Assembly: GCF_002101705.1 (NCBI RefSeq)
Contig: NZ_LQPC01000026.1
Coordinates: 1-64,000 of the forward strand
Direction: 5' to 3'
Origin: Mycolicibacterium iranicum
GTDB taxonomy: Bacteria; Actinomycetota; Actinomycetes; Mycobacteriales; Mycobacteriaceae
Length of the DNA stretch: 64,000 bases
Position numbers and translations under genes: made by a program. Positions 17,662 through 26,531 of this stretch are shown piece by piece. Numbering within the stretch: position 1 is the stretch's first letter; every line of letters begins with the position of its first letter. The notes beneath the pieces were generated by a model. The model ran no database searches, had not been told where the DNA came from, and saw nothing but the letters and a program-made list of their open reading frames with translations.

Positions 17662-17733
17662 CTCCGCGAGCGCGCGTGTCTGCCCGGCGACACACCGACG
17701 TACGCCGTGCAAAAGCGCGCGCTCGTCGCGAGG
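17662..17733. repeat. Dispersed intergenic repeat, family B, copy 1
   Basis: Starts 7 bp after the threonine aldolase stop. The left end CGCGAGCGCGCGTGTCTGC and right end CGCGCGCTCGTCGCGAG are near-complementary, with a GGCGACACACCGACG centre, so a long hairpin can form. Copies at 22628 and 44645 share the CCGCGAGCG(C/T)GCGTGTCTGC core and lie in the same place relative to a stop codon. Confidence 0.75.
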
Positions 17734-17896
17734 GCAGAGCCGGTCGGTTGTCGCCACCTTCGTCGGTGGTGGACGCGAGAACTGACCGATCTCTTGCCTG
17801 CAGCACATCGATCGCCGAGTGATGTTGTCTGCCAATCCGTGTCACGATGCGTCACGTCGACACGACCGGGTCCCGCTTTTCGCTTCCCATTCTCTC

Positions 17897-17911
17897 GTTG
17901 ACAACGTCAAC
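17897..17911. promoter_or_regulatory. Palindromic operator upstream of the amine oxidase gene
   Basis: Perfect palindrome GTTGAC-AAC-GTCAAC, 104-118 bp before the amine oxidase start. The left arm contains TTGACA, a good sigma-A-type -35 element, but I could not place a convincing -10. The rest of the 360-bp gap 17655-18014 holds the family B repeat and nothing that reads as a gene. Confidence 0.55.
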
Positions 17912-18014
17912 CACTAGCCTCGCTCAGTATTGACTCCCCCAACAATCGAAGGCAGCCTAGGTGGCGGTGCGCCCGGCCACACCGGCCCCGCGCTGAACTT
18001 GCGGGCAGCACGTC

Positions 18015-19379
18015 ATGGTCGATGTGGACTTCCGCGTGGTGGGTGCGGGCTTCGCGGGACTGACCGCTGCGCTGCGACTGAAACAAGCGGGCCATTCGGT
18101 GGCGCTGTTGGAAGCCCGTGATCGGGTGGGCGGCCGCACCTTCACGATCTACCGTGACGACGGGTCGTGGATCGACCGTGGCGGGGCGTGGATCGGGCCG
18201 GGTCAGGACCGCATCTACGCGCTGATGACGGAGTTCGGCGTTCCCGAGTACAAACAGTACGTCGACGGCGACGCGATGATGTTCATCGACGGCAAGAGAT
18301 ACAAGTACCGGGGCACGATCCCGCTGTCGTTGAGCCCGTTCGCGGTCGCGAACCTCGGCGTGGTGTTCCTGGAACTGACGCAGATGTGCAAAGCGATTCC
18401 GGTAGAAGCGCGGTGGACAGCGCCGAAAGCAGGCAAGTGGGACGCCCTGACGTGGTCGAAGTGGTTGGAGAGCAACACATTGTCGAAGCCGGCTCGGTCA
18501 CTCCTCGAGTCGTCGGTGGCGGGTCTCTACACGTCGGCGGCGTCGGAACTGTCGCTGCTGTTCTGTCTCTACCAGATGGCCGCCGCGGGCGGGCCGAGCT
18601 TCGTCCTCGGCGTGAAGGACGCCGCTGAGGACGCTCGTCCGGTCGGGGGCATGGGCGCGATCCACGCGGCGGTGACTGCCGAGCTCGGTTACATCGTCCA
18701 ACTGAATCAGCCGGTACGCAGCATCATCCAAGACGACCACGGCGTCACGGTCCGATCCGAAAGCATGACGGTGCGCGCACGCCGCGCCATCGTCACCGTG
18801 CCCATTTGCATTGCGTCACAGATCCTTTTCGAGCCCCAGTTGCCGGTGGATCGCGAACTCCTGCACCAGCGGATGCCGAGCGGGGCAGTGTTCAAGATCG
18901 CCGTGATCTACGACGTGCCGTTCTGGCGCGCCGACGGATTGTCGGGTCAGTCGTTCGGCCCGCGAACGCTCGCCAACCTGACGATCGACTCGTGCACCAA
19001 CACCGGCACACCCGGGATCCTGACGGTGATCACCGAAGGGCCGGAAGCTCGCCACCTGTGCAAGTTGACCGAGGCCGATCGCCGTCAAGCGGTGCTGTCC
19101 GCGGTTGCGGAGCGGTTCGGGGGGAAGGCTCTCACTCCGGTCGATTACCTCGAACAGAACTGGACCGTCGAGCGCTATTCCGGCGGCGGGATGATCTCGC
19201 ACATGCCGCCCGGTGTGCTGACCGAGTTCGGCCCCGCACTGCGTGCGCCATGCGGAAGAATCCATTGGGCCGGAACGGAATCTTCCGCCCGCATGTACGG
19301 CTTCATCGACGGCGCGGTGCGCTCCGGCGAGCGCGCTGCAGCCGAAGTCGTCAAGCACGAGGCGATGGCACAGGCCTGA
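18015..19379 (+). CDS. Flavin-containing monoamine oxidase family protein
   Basis: 454 residues. N-terminal FAD dinucleotide fold VVGAGFAGLTAALRLKQAGH with the acidic strand end LLEARDRVGGRT, the amine-oxidase GGRT motif. DGSWIDRGGAWIGPGQDRIY follows, and the C-terminal FAD clamp WAGTESSARMYGFIDGAVRSG is intact. Members oxidise primary amines or polyamines to aldehydes with H2O2. This could connect with the amine/amide uptake operon 10 kb upstream, but nothing in the sequence proves that. An operator-like palindrome precedes the gene. Confidence 0.9.
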   Translation: MVDVDFRVVGAGFAGLTAALRLKQAGHSVALLEARDRVGGRTFTIYRDDGSWIDRGGAWIGPGQDRIYALMTEFGVPEYKQYVDGDAMMFIDGKRYKYRGTIPLSLSPFAVANLGVVFLELTQMCKAIPVEARWTAPKAGKWDALTWSKWLESNTLSKPARSLLESSVAGLYTSAASELSLLFCLYQMAAAGGPSFVLGVKDAAEDARPVGGMGAIHAAVTAELGYIVQLNQPVRSIIQDDHGVTVRSESMTVRARRAIVTVPICIASQILFEPQLPVDRELLHQRMPSGAVFKIAVIYDVPFWRADGLSGQSFGPRTLANLTIDSCTNTGTPGILTVITEGPEARHLCKLTEADRRQAVLSAVAERFGGKALTPVDYLEQNWTVERYSGGGMISHMPPGVLTEFGPALRAPCGRIHWAGTESSARMYGFIDGAVRSGERAAAEVVKHEAMAQA

Positions 19380-19419
19380 CCCCGGTTTCCCGTGAGCCTC
19401 GAGGGGTACGCCATGTGTC

Positions 19420-19554
19420 ATGACAACCCCCACCGAACCGCCGGAGCGTCTGACGCCGACCGAGGTCCCCGAGCGCCTCGTCCCCGACGATGTGCCCGAG
19501 ACCGCACCCGCGCCTGAAACCGCCCCGGAGCCTGGGCCGCCCCAGAAGTCCTAA
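19420..19554 (+). CDS. Small Pro/Glu-rich protein, 44 residues
   Basis: ATG 19420 opens a 44-codon frame rich in Pro, Glu and Thr (MTTPTEPPERLTPTEVPERL and so on) ending at TAA 19552-19554. Composition is low-complexity and presumably disordered. There is no strong Shine-Dalgarno site. It sits between two oxidoreductase genes. A similar Pro-rich N-terminus begins at 63919. Could be a real small protein or chance; no function is suggested. Confidence 0.4.
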   Translation: MTTPTEPPERLTPTEVPERLVPDDVPETAPAPETAPEPGPPQKS

Positions 19555-19609
19555 AACCTGAACCTCATGTGCGCGGATTGCCCCGGCGTCGCGTGGGTAT
19601 GCCTCACGG

Positions 19610-20746
19610 GTGAGCAACGCAGGATTACTGGTAATCGGAAGCGGTCCCGCCGGAGTCGCAGCGGCGGAGGCGTATCGCGCCCGCCAAGCCGACCACGCCG
19701 TACGCATCCTCACAGCAGACACCGACCCGCCCTATCAGCGGCCGCCCCTGAGCAAAGACTTCCTCCGCGGCGATACCGACGACTCGGCGATGGAAATCAG
19801 CCGTCCGTTCGAGACGATCTTGAAGGCCCAAGTCGACGAGATAGACGTAGGCCAACGTGTCGTCACCGCTAGCGGCGTGCGGTACGAGTACGACCGACTC
19901 GTCATCGCGAGCGGCGCCAGCCCGCAACCACTTCCCGTCCCCGGTGGCGAGAAAGCTCTGCTGCTTCGTTCTTGCGACGACGCACGACGACTGCGAGAGG
20001 CAGCCACCTCGGCGACGACCGCCGTGGTGATCGGGGCCGGGTTCATCGGGTGCGAAGCCGCCGCATCTCTTGCCATCAGAGGCCTTTCGGTCACCTTGAT
20101 CGCGCCGGAGGAGTTTCCGCAGCAGAAGAGGTTGGGCAGGGACGCCGGCATGCGGCTACGCCGGCTCGTCGAGGCAACGGGCGTCCGGTTCGCAGGTGAC
20201 GCCCGGGTGGCGTCGATCGGGGACGGCACGGTTGCGCTGGAGGACGGGACCACGGTTGCAGCAGACCTGGTGCTCGCCGCGACCGGCGTGAAACCCAATG
20301 CGACGCTGGCCGAATCCGCGGGCATCACCTTGCAGAACGGCCGCATCCCGGTAGGACCAGACATGCGTACCGCGGTCGACGGCGTCTGGGCGGCCGGCGA
20401 TGTCGCGTTCGCCGTCAACGTCGACGCGGGACGCGCGTTAGCGGTGGAGCATTGGGGCGACGCCATGGACCAGGGCGAGGTCGCAGGCTCCACTGCCGCC
20501 GGTGACGAAGCCAAATGGACGGGAGTTCCTGGCTTCTGGACGACCATTGGCGACACGGACGTGAAGTACCACGCATGGGGGGACGGCTACCAGAACAGCC
20601 GGTTGATCGAGCGCGACGGCGGCTTCACGGTCTGGTATGAATCCGACGGAGCCGTGGTGGGGGTACTCACGTGCAACGCCGATGACGACTACGAGGCCGG
20701 CGAAGAATTGATCACTGCGAGCAAGCCTCCGCCGGTGGAGATGTAG
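19610..20746 (+). CDS. FAD-dependent NAD(P)H-ferredoxin reductase-type oxidoreductase
   Basis: 378 residues. Two Rossmann folds: FAD motif LLVIGSGPAGVAAAEAYRA near residue 8 and NAD motif TAVVIGAGFIGCEAAASLA near 140. Also present are the PPYQRPPLSKDFLRG segment of rhodocoxin/putidaredoxin reductase relatives, the ATGVKPN strand and the C-terminal FAD-contact VDGVWAAGDVAF. Homologues pass electrons from NAD(P)H to ferredoxins feeding cytochromes P450 or dioxygenases. No P450 or ferredoxin lies nearby. The next gene (CHAD) starts 26 bp downstream. Confidence 0.88.
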   Translation: MSNAGLLVIGSGPAGVAAAEAYRARQADHAVRILTADTDPPYQRPPLSKDFLRGDTDDSAMEISRPFETILKAQVDEIDVGQRVVTASGVRYEYDRLVIASGASPQPLPVPGGEKALLLRSCDDARRLREAATSATTAVVIGAGFIGCEAAASLAIRGLSVTLIAPEEFPQQKRLGRDAGMRLRRLVEATGVRFAGDARVASIGDGTVALEDGTTVAADLVLAATGVKPNATLAESAGITLQNGRIPVGPDMRTAVDGVWAAGDVAFAVNVDAGRALAVEHWGDAMDQGEVAGSTAAGDEAKWTGVPGFWTTIGDTDVKYHAWGDGYQNSRLIERDGGFTVWYESDGAVVGVLTCNADDDYEAGEELITASKPPPVEM

Positions 20747-20772
20747 CGGTGCCCGATGGAAGGAGCCCGATA

Positions 20773-21633
20773 ATGACCGCTCCCCAGGTGACGAAGCTCG
20801 AAAAGAGTTCGGTACAACCGCAATCAGCGTTGACCGGGTACCTCACCGACCAGATCGGCCTCGTCCTCGATGGTCTCACGGGCCTTCGTGAGGGCACGGA
20901 TCCCGTCCACGACACCCGGGTGGCCATTCGCCGCACTCGCAGCACACTGCGGATCTTCAAAAGGGAGCTTGACCCCGTGGCCGGCCCGGCATTCGAGGAT
21001 GAGCTCAAGTGGTTCGCCGGCGTGCTGGGCGACGTGCGCGATGTGCAGGTTCAGCGGCACCGGTTACGTGACGCCCTGGACGACCTTCCCGAGTTGCTGG
21101 TGCTGGGCCCTGTGGGATCCAGGATCAATCTCGATCTGCGGGGCATCGAAGCGCCGGCCCGCGAGCGGGTGTCCGAAGCGATGGGGACGACGCGGTACCT
21201 GGACCTCGTCACCGAACTGCAGCGGTGGAGCGCCGCTCCCCCGGTGCTACCGGGCGGCACCGCCAAGAGGCTGCGTGCGACGGCGCAGAAGGCCGGCGCG
21301 AAAGCCGACCGCCGCCTCAAAGCCGCCCTGAAGAGCGACGATGACGAGCTCCTGCATCGCGCGCGCAAGGCCGCCAAGCGGGCCCGCTACGCCAACGAGC
21401 TGCTCCAGTTGGACCGCTCGACGAAGAATGCCAAGCGAAATATCAAGCACTACAAGCAGATACAAAGTGTTCTGGGCGACATGCAAGACACCGTGGTCGC
21501 CCGGACGATGCTGCGCCAGCTCGGCGCAGCCGCGGGTACGACGCCCGGTGAGAACGGATTCACGTTTGGTCTCCTCTACGCCCGCGAAGAACAGCTGGCG
21601 CGACAGTGCCGGCAAGCGGTCGCCGCCCTGTAG
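20773..21633 (+). CDS. CHAD domain protein
   Basis: 286 residues from ATG 20773, chosen for the AAGGAG site 8-13 bp upstream; an in-frame ATG at 20749 lacks one. The all-helical CHAD domain shows its conserved His/Arg/Lys-rich patches: VHDTRVAIRRTRSTLRIFKR near the N-terminus and LLHRARKAAKRARYANELL in the second half. These bind polyphosphate in characterised members (family knowledge). There is no CYTH domain fused. The protein may tether proteins to polyphosphate granules; this is inference. Confidence 0.9.
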   Translation: MTAPQVTKLEKSSVQPQSALTGYLTDQIGLVLDGLTGLREGTDPVHDTRVAIRRTRSTLRIFKRELDPVAGPAFEDELKWFAGVLGDVRDVQVQRHRLRDALDDLPELLVLGPVGSRINLDLRGIEAPARERVSEAMGTTRYLDLVTELQRWSAAPPVLPGGTAKRLRATAQKAGAKADRRLKAALKSDDDELLHRARKAAKRARYANELLQLDRSTKNAKRNIKHYKQIQSVLGDMQDTVVARTMLRQLGAAAGTTPGENGFTFGLLYAREEQLARQCRQAVAAL

Positions 21634-21692
21634 CCGTTTCGAGGCGTCTTTCCCGGGTAGTACGCACCTCACCTACGAACGGGAGGACTGCG

Positions 21693-22607
21693 ATGCGTGC
21701 AGCGGTCTTGGAAGCAGCGGGTCAGCCGCCCACGGTCAGAGAATTCGACGCACCCACCCGCGACGTCGTTCAGGTCAGTCTTGCAGGCTGCAACCCCGTC
21801 GACCTCGCGCTGGCATCGGGAGAGATGGGTGACCCCGACGTGCCCGCCGTCGTCGGCAAAGAGGGCGTCGGGTACACCGTCGACGGCACCCGGGTGTACT
21901 TCAATTCGCCGATGTCACCGTTCGGATCGTGGGCCGAGCTCGCGCAGTTCAATCCGGACAGAACCTTCGAGGTCCCTGACACCGTCGGCGACGACATGGC
22001 GGTCGCACTCGGTATCGCGGGTCTGGCGGCGTGGCTTCCGTTGACCCGCCACGCCGACGTCTCCGCCGGCCAGTCGGTCCTTGTCCTCGGCGCGACCGGC
22101 GTGGTGGGCAACATCGCCGTGCAGGCGGCCAAGATCCTGGGAGCCGGTCGCGTCGTCGGCGCCGGACGCAGTAAGCAAGGACTGGCCCGAGCACGCGAAC
22201 TGGGCGCGGACGCCGTGGTTGCGCTCGGCGGTGACGACGACGCGGCCGCCTTGCGGGCGGAAGTCAAAGACGGGTACGACGTCGTCGTCGACATGGTCTA
22301 CGGACAGCCATTTCTCGCCGCGCTGGAAGCTACGGCCGTCGGCGCGACCTTGGTGACAGTCGGGCAGGGCGCCGGCGGCGCTCCTCGGGTACCGTTCGCC
22401 AAACTCATGGGCCGAACCCATATCGGACACAACAACAATCTGCTTCCTGCCCGCGCGATGCGTCAGGGTTATCAGGAACTTGTGACTCTTGCTGAGGAGA
22501 AGCGCTTCACCGTCGATACCACCCGGTATCGGCTCGACGACGCCGACAAGGCTTGGCAAGCTCAGGCCGACGGCCCGCACGTGAAGATCGGTATCACCCC
22601 GCGATGA
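21693..22607 (+). CDS. MDR-family quinone oxidoreductase-like protein
   Basis: 304 residues from ATG 21693 with GGGAGG upstream. Medium-chain dehydrogenase/reductase without zinc ligands: N-terminal GroES-like half with VVGKEGVGYTVDGTRV, then the NADPH-binding SVLVLGATGVVGNIAVQAAK and ADAVVALGG. NADPH:quinone reductase-like members reduce quinones or alpha,beta-enones. The short form (about 300 residues) is usual for the zinc-free subgroup. Followed by a family B repeat. Confidence 0.88.
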   Translation: MRAAVLEAAGQPPTVREFDAPTRDVVQVSLAGCNPVDLALASGEMGDPDVPAVVGKEGVGYTVDGTRVYFNSPMSPFGSWAELAQFNPDRTFEVPDTVGDDMAVALGIAGLAAWLPLTRHADVSAGQSVLVLGATGVVGNIAVQAAKILGAGRVVGAGRSKQGLARARELGADAVVALGGDDDAAALRAEVKDGYDVVVDMVYGQPFLAALEATAVGATLVTVGQGAGGAPRVPFAKLMGRTHIGHNNNLLPARAMRQGYQELVTLAEEKRFTVDTTRYRLDDADKAWQAQADGPHVKIGITPR

Positions 22608-22627
22608 GCCGCCATCTAGCAACCCCG

Positions 22628-22700
22628 CACCGCGAGCGTGCGTGTCTGCACAGGCCCGCCCCGGTGTGTCGCGTACAAAAGGGCGCGCTCGCAGAGCGGT
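22628..22700. repeat. Dispersed intergenic repeat, family B, copy 2
   Basis: CACCGCGAGCGTGCGTGTCTGC at the left and GGGCGCGCTCGCAGAGCGG at the right enclose a GC-rich centre containing GGTGTGTCGCGTACAAAA, which also occurs in altered form in copy 1. It starts about 20 bp after the quinone oxidoreductase stop and is the main content of the gap before the DUF202 gene. Confidence 0.7.
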
Positions 22701-22763
22701 AAGAGCCGCGATCGGCCCGAGCCTCCATCTACGGGCTTATCCTGAGCGTCAAAAGGAGGCACG

Positions 22764-23135
22764 ATGGCCGAATTGGATGTATCGACGCGGCTAGCGGTGC
22801 AACGAACCCGGCTGGCCAGCGAGCGCACATTGATGGCCTGGATACGGACAAGCACGTCGCTGATCGCCTTCGGATTCACCATCTTCACGTTCTTCCAGTA
22901 CCTCGCCGAGTCGGAAAGCCTCGCCCGACCCGTCGTCAGCCCGTGGGTTGTCGGGATGGTGCTGATCGTCATCGGGCTGATCGCCTTGGTACTCGCATGG
23001 TTTCAGCACCGACGCGAGATCCGTGAGCTCGCCGCGGAGGCCGGTGCCATGCCGTTTTCGCTCGCCGGCCCCATCTCGGCCCTCATCGCGATGCTCGGAA
23101 TTCTGGCCCTCGTCGTCGTCGCCTGGCGCCTCTGA
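22764..23135 (+). CDS. DUF202 family small membrane protein (YidH-like)
   Basis: 123 residues after a good AAAGGAGG site. The N-terminus RLAVQRTRLASERTLMAWIR followed by TSTSLIAFGFTIFTFFQYLA is the DUF202 signature. Three transmembrane segments follow the pattern of the family: about 30-50, 63-80 and 101-121. The family's function is unknown. It lies convergent to the hydrolase gene with 25 bp between stops. Confidence 0.9.
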   Translation: MAELDVSTRLAVQRTRLASERTLMAWIRTSTSLIAFGFTIFTFFQYLAESESLARPVVSPWVVGMVLIVIGLIALVLAWFQHRREIRELAAEAGAMPFSLAGPISALIAMLGILALVVVAWRL

Positions 23136-23160
23136 CGAACCAGCCCGTGTCCCGCCAGGC

Positions 23161-23907
23161 TCAGTCGAGCGTTTCCCAGAACGATGTCAGAGCCGCCGCC
23201 CCACGCTTCGGATCCTCCAGCATCCACCAATGTCCCAAGCCCTCAAGCACTTCCGTGCGTGCACCCGCACGCTCGGCGGCCCGCCTGCGGTTGTCGTTGG
23301 CGCCGATGTAGGGGTCCTCGGTCGCGAGCAGCGACAAGCCCGGCCGGGCCGCCGCGGATTCCAGAGCGCGACCTTCCTCCGCCATGGCCGGCTGCGCCGC
23401 CGAACGGTACAGCGCCAGAATCGCTGTGGCCATGTCATCGTTCTGATGCTCAGCGACCGCCGCAGCGATATCGGCCGGAAACCCAAGAGAGACAAGCATT
23501 TCTGTACGCCCGGCCACGCCTCCCGACATCATGTTCGCGATGAGTTCCTCACCGGCCCCGGGCGTCTGCCACACCTGCGCCATGTCGTGCCAGACGTAGT
23601 CGGCGTCGAACAAGCCGACCACATCGGTGGCCCAACTGCGCACCAGCTCGGGCCGCCGCATGACGACGTTCATGACGTGTCCGCCGCCCCAGTCGTGACC
23701 GACGAGATCGATCGGCCCGTCGATCGTGCGCAACTGGCCCTCAAGCCAGTCCCGGTATTCCGGGTAGGTGGCGCCGAACCCGTCGGGCAGCGGCGCGCCG
23801 AATCCGGGCGGCGACAACAGCACGACGTCGTCGCGCCCGAGCACTGCCGTGAGCGGACCCCAGATGGCCGAGGTTTCGGGATTGCCGTGTACGAACACCA
23901 CCGTCAT
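23161..23907 (-). CDS. Alpha/beta hydrolase (epoxide hydrolase/haloalkane dehalogenase-like)
   Basis: 248 residues from ATG 23907 (MTVVFVHGNPETSAIW). The oxyanion motif is HGNPE; the nucleophile elbow GHDWGGGH carries Asp instead of Ser, which marks epoxide hydrolases and haloalkane dehalogenases. The C-terminal catalytic His is in EGLGHWWMLED. The acidic member may be the Asp in LLATEDPYIG. Divergent from the nitronate monooxygenase gene with 33 bp between the starts, so a shared promoter region is likely. Confidence 0.85.
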   Translation of the reverse strand: MTVVFVHGNPETSAIWGPLTAVLGRDDVVLLSPPGFGAPLPDGFGATYPEYRDWLEGQLRTIDGPIDLVGHDWGGGHVMNVVMRRPELVRSWATDVVGLFDADYVWHDMAQVWQTPGAGEELIANMMSGGVAGRTEMLVSLGFPADIAAAVAEHQNDDMATAILALYRSAAQPAMAEEGRALESAAARPGLSLLATEDPYIGANDNRRRAAERAGARTEVLEGLGHWWMLEDPKRGAAALTSFWETLD

Positions 23908-23940
23908 AGGCTCATCCTGGCACGGCGGAATGGAGGTGGG

Positions 23941-24897
23941 ATGGAAACGGTGACGACCCGGTGGTCGACGGCGATGAAGCTGGACGCGCCGATCGTCAAC
24001 GCCCCGATGGGCGGCGCCGCCGGTGGTCGGCTGGCCGCCGCGGTCAGCCGCGCAGGTGGGCTCGGCATGATCGGCAGCGGCAGCGCGGGGTCGGCATCCC
24101 AGCTCGAGGCGCAACTTCGGCATCTCGCAGATCTGCAGCGCGCGTTCGGAATTGGCCTCATCGAGTGGGTCGTCGAGCAAGATCCCCGCCTACTCGACAT
24201 TGCGCTCGAAGCGCGTCCTGCACTGCTGGCTGTCAGCTTCGGCGAGGCTTGGAACTGGGTGGCTCGAGCCCGGGACGCCGGTTGTGTGACGGCGACCCAG
24301 GTCGCCGACGTAGACGCGGCACAGAGGGCTGTCGACGCTGGTGTGCAGGTGCTCGTCGCGCGCGGATCAGAGGCCGGCGGGCACGGCACACCGGCCGTCT
24401 CCACACTGCCGCTTCTCGCGTCGATCCTCGACCGCGTGGACGTACCCGTGCTCGCCGCCGGCGGCATCGCCTCCGGCCGCGCGCTGGCCGCGGTCCTCGC
24501 AGCCGGTGCCTCCGGCGCGTGGATCGGCACCGCGTTCGCCGCGTGCGACGAGTCGCTGCTGCCCGCCGGGGCGCGGCAGGTCTTGATCGACGCACACGGC
24601 GACGACACGTTGACCACCCGCGTCTTCGATATCGCGCTGGGCTACCCGTGGCCCGCGACGCTGCCCGAGCGTGTCGTCCGCAACGCGTTCACCGACCTGT
24701 GGGACGGACGCATCCCCGACGAGGGCGCCCGCGCCCAGCTGCGCGACGCGATCATCGAGGACGATTTCCGCGTGGCTCCGGTCAACGCCGGCCAAGGCGT
24801 CGACAGCGTCACCGCAATCGAAACCGCGGCCGCGGTCATCGAACGACTCACCGCCGACGCGCGCCGCGCTCTCGCGAAAGCGCCACTAGCGTCGTGA
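23941..24897 (+). CDS. Nitronate monooxygenase / NPD-type FMN enzyme
   Basis: 318 residues. TIM-barrel flavoprotein: N-terminal APIVNAPMGGAAGGRLAAAV, the FMN-phosphate region VLVARGSEAGGHGTP, then VPVLAAGGIASGRALAAVLA and GASGAWIGTAFAA. It resembles class-I/NPD2-type nitronate monooxygenases, which oxidise alkyl nitronates. The conserved catalytic His-like region is GGHG. The last eleven codons (RRALAKAPLAS) are encoded by a copy of intergenic repeat family A, so the original C-terminus has been replaced or extended. Confidence 0.85.
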   Translation: METVTTRWSTAMKLDAPIVNAPMGGAAGGRLAAAVSRAGGLGMIGSGSAGSASQLEAQLRHLADLQRAFGIGLIEWVVEQDPRLLDIALEARPALLAVSFGEAWNWVARARDAGCVTATQVADVDAAQRAVDAGVQVLVARGSEAGGHGTPAVSTLPLLASILDRVDVPVLAAGGIASGRALAAVLAAGASGAWIGTAFAACDESLLPAGARQVLIDAHGDDTLTTRVFDIALGYPWPATLPERVVRNAFTDLWDGRIPDEGARAQLRDAIIEDDFRVAPVNAGQGVDSVTAIETAAAVIERLTADARRALAKAPLAS

Positions 24898-24936
24898 TCT
24901 GTGCCGCATCGCTACCGTGACGGCGGTCTCGCGAAA
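24871..24936. repeat. Dispersed intergenic repeat, family A, copy 3, overlapping a gene end
   Basis: CTCGCGAAAGCGCCAC at 24871-24886 is identical to the same bases of the copy at 8511. The right side (GGCGGTCTCGCGAAA) is a degraded second arm. The stop codon of the nitronate monooxygenase gene (24895-24897) lies inside the repeat. Confidence 0.6.
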
Positions 24937-25088
24937 CCCCACGACGCACTGCAATCCCGCTGGTCACATGCGTCACAGCCGCGCGAGGAAAGCCCGCGAC
25001 ACTCCCGTCCCGCGGCCCGGCGATGTCTCCGCAGTGGCCTATGTTGGGGCCTCCGGACCGACACAACGCAACCAAGATCAGGAGCACG

Positions 25089-26531
25089 GTGGACGACAAC
25101 GCAACCCTGTCGGCCCCCGACCTGCTCGAACTGAACCGCGACCTGCAAGGCTCCCCCGCGATCCGGCTGTTGGCCACCACCAACCTCAGCCAGTACGCGA
25201 CGTTGATGGAGCGGCACCTGGCTGACGGCGTCACTGCAGAGAGCACGCTCGTGGTCCGGCTGGAGCGCGATCTGGACGACCTCGGTGACGCGCAGTCCGG
25301 GCTCGCGCTGATCAAGTCGTGGGCCAGCCAGGGCTGGCTGCATCGCATCGTGGACACGCGCAGCGATCAAAACGTCTGCTACTTGACCCAGGACGCGCGT
25401 CGCGCTCTGGACTTCCTGCGCGGTATGCGCCGGCAGGACACCATCGCCACCGGTGGCTCCATCAACGGCATCGCCTCGCGGCTGCGGCATGTGGCCCTCA
25501 AGGTCGGCAACGACCCGGCCCGTATCCGCAAGAGCATCGAGGCCGAGATCGAGGCGCTGCACCGGGAACTCGACGAGCTCGACAAGGGTGAGCGCCCCGC
25601 CCCCGATGTCACCGACGCCTATGACGAGGCCCGCGCCATCGCGATGCAGATGGAGCGGCTGATCACCGACATCGGCCAGTACGGATCGATGATCGAGCAG
25701 GCCACCGCCGCGCTCGACGAGCCGATCGACAGCAATCTCGAGTACCGCGACCGTCAGCGCCAGATGTATGCCGACTACCAGGCCGCTTGGGACTCCCAGG
25801 GCCGCGACAGCCACCGCGCGTTCCTGCGGATGATCAACGATCCCGATCAACGCGCGGAGTTCGAGGCCGACGTCGCCGCGGTTGCCGACGCGCTGCCCGC
25901 CCTCGACCCGGCGCTGCGCAAGGTGATGGCAGGGTTTTTCGAACTGGTCGGTCAGCAGATCGACGAGGTCGAGCGCATCCAGCAGCGCTGCGCGCAGCGC
26001 GTCAAGCGGTTCACGGCGTTCGGCACGCTGGAGCAGAGTCGCGGGGTGGCTCGCCAGCTCAACGAGGCCATCGGCGCTGCCCGGAATTTGCTCAAGTCCA
26101 GCCTCATCGACTCCCGCCTCGACATTGAACTCCCGCTGGCACGGCACGCGATCAGCTCCGTCGGCGCGCTGAGCTTCAAGATCGGCGATCTGTCCAGCCC
26201 CAAGCCCGCGGTCGCCGCCGAGGGTGACGTGGATCTAACGACGTTCGCCGCGCTCACCACCCAGGTCGACGCGCCCGCGATGTCCGACATGCTCAACGCG
26301 GCGGTCCGCAACGGCCCGGTGTCGTTGCAGGACGCCGTCGATATGCTCGATAACGCCTATCTCGGTCACGTGATCGTGCTGTGGTCGTGGGCGCTCAAGC
26401 AGCCCAACGACCCTGAACCGGAATCGACGACCGTGCGGTTCCGTTCCCTGGACGGCAAGGACCGCGAAATGGCCGTTCCGCATTTGCTTTTCACCGAACC
26501 GATTACCACTGTCGTTGGAGCTGCTTCGTGA
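25089..26531 (+). CDS. jetA: JetA/MksF-type condensin subunit (DUF3375)
   Basis: 480 residues from GTG 25089, preceded by AGGAG. It matches the DUF3375 family, the kleisin-type subunit of Wadjet (JetA) and MksBEF (MksF) complexes. Visible segments are N-terminal LLATTNLSQYATLMERHLAD, the winged-helix-like WLHRIVDTRSDQNVCYLTQD with ARRALDFLRGM, and a long helical middle. DUF3375 C-terminal strands (PHLLFTEPITT) end the protein. The kleisin bridges the JetC ATPase heads. First gene of a three-gene operon; the next start overlaps its stop by 4 bp (GTGA). Confidence 0.9.
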   Translation: MDDNATLSAPDLLELNRDLQGSPAIRLLATTNLSQYATLMERHLADGVTAESTLVVRLERDLDDLGDAQSGLALIKSWASQGWLHRIVDTRSDQNVCYLTQDARRALDFLRGMRRQDTIATGGSINGIASRLRHVALKVGNDPARIRKSIEAEIEALHRELDELDKGERPAPDVTDAYDEARAIAMQMERLITDIGQYGSMIEQATAALDEPIDSNLEYRDRQRQMYADYQAAWDSQGRDSHRAFLRMINDPDQRAEFEADVAAVADALPALDPALRKVMAGFFELVGQQIDEVERIQQRCAQRVKRFTAFGTLEQSRGVARQLNEAIGAARNLLKSSLIDSRLDIELPLARHAISSVGALSFKIGDLSSPKPAVAAEGDVDLTTFAALTTQVDAPAMSDMLNAAVRNGPVSLQDAVDMLDNAYLGHVIVLWSWALKQPNDPEPESTTVRFRSLDGKDREMAVPHLLFTEPITTVVGAAS

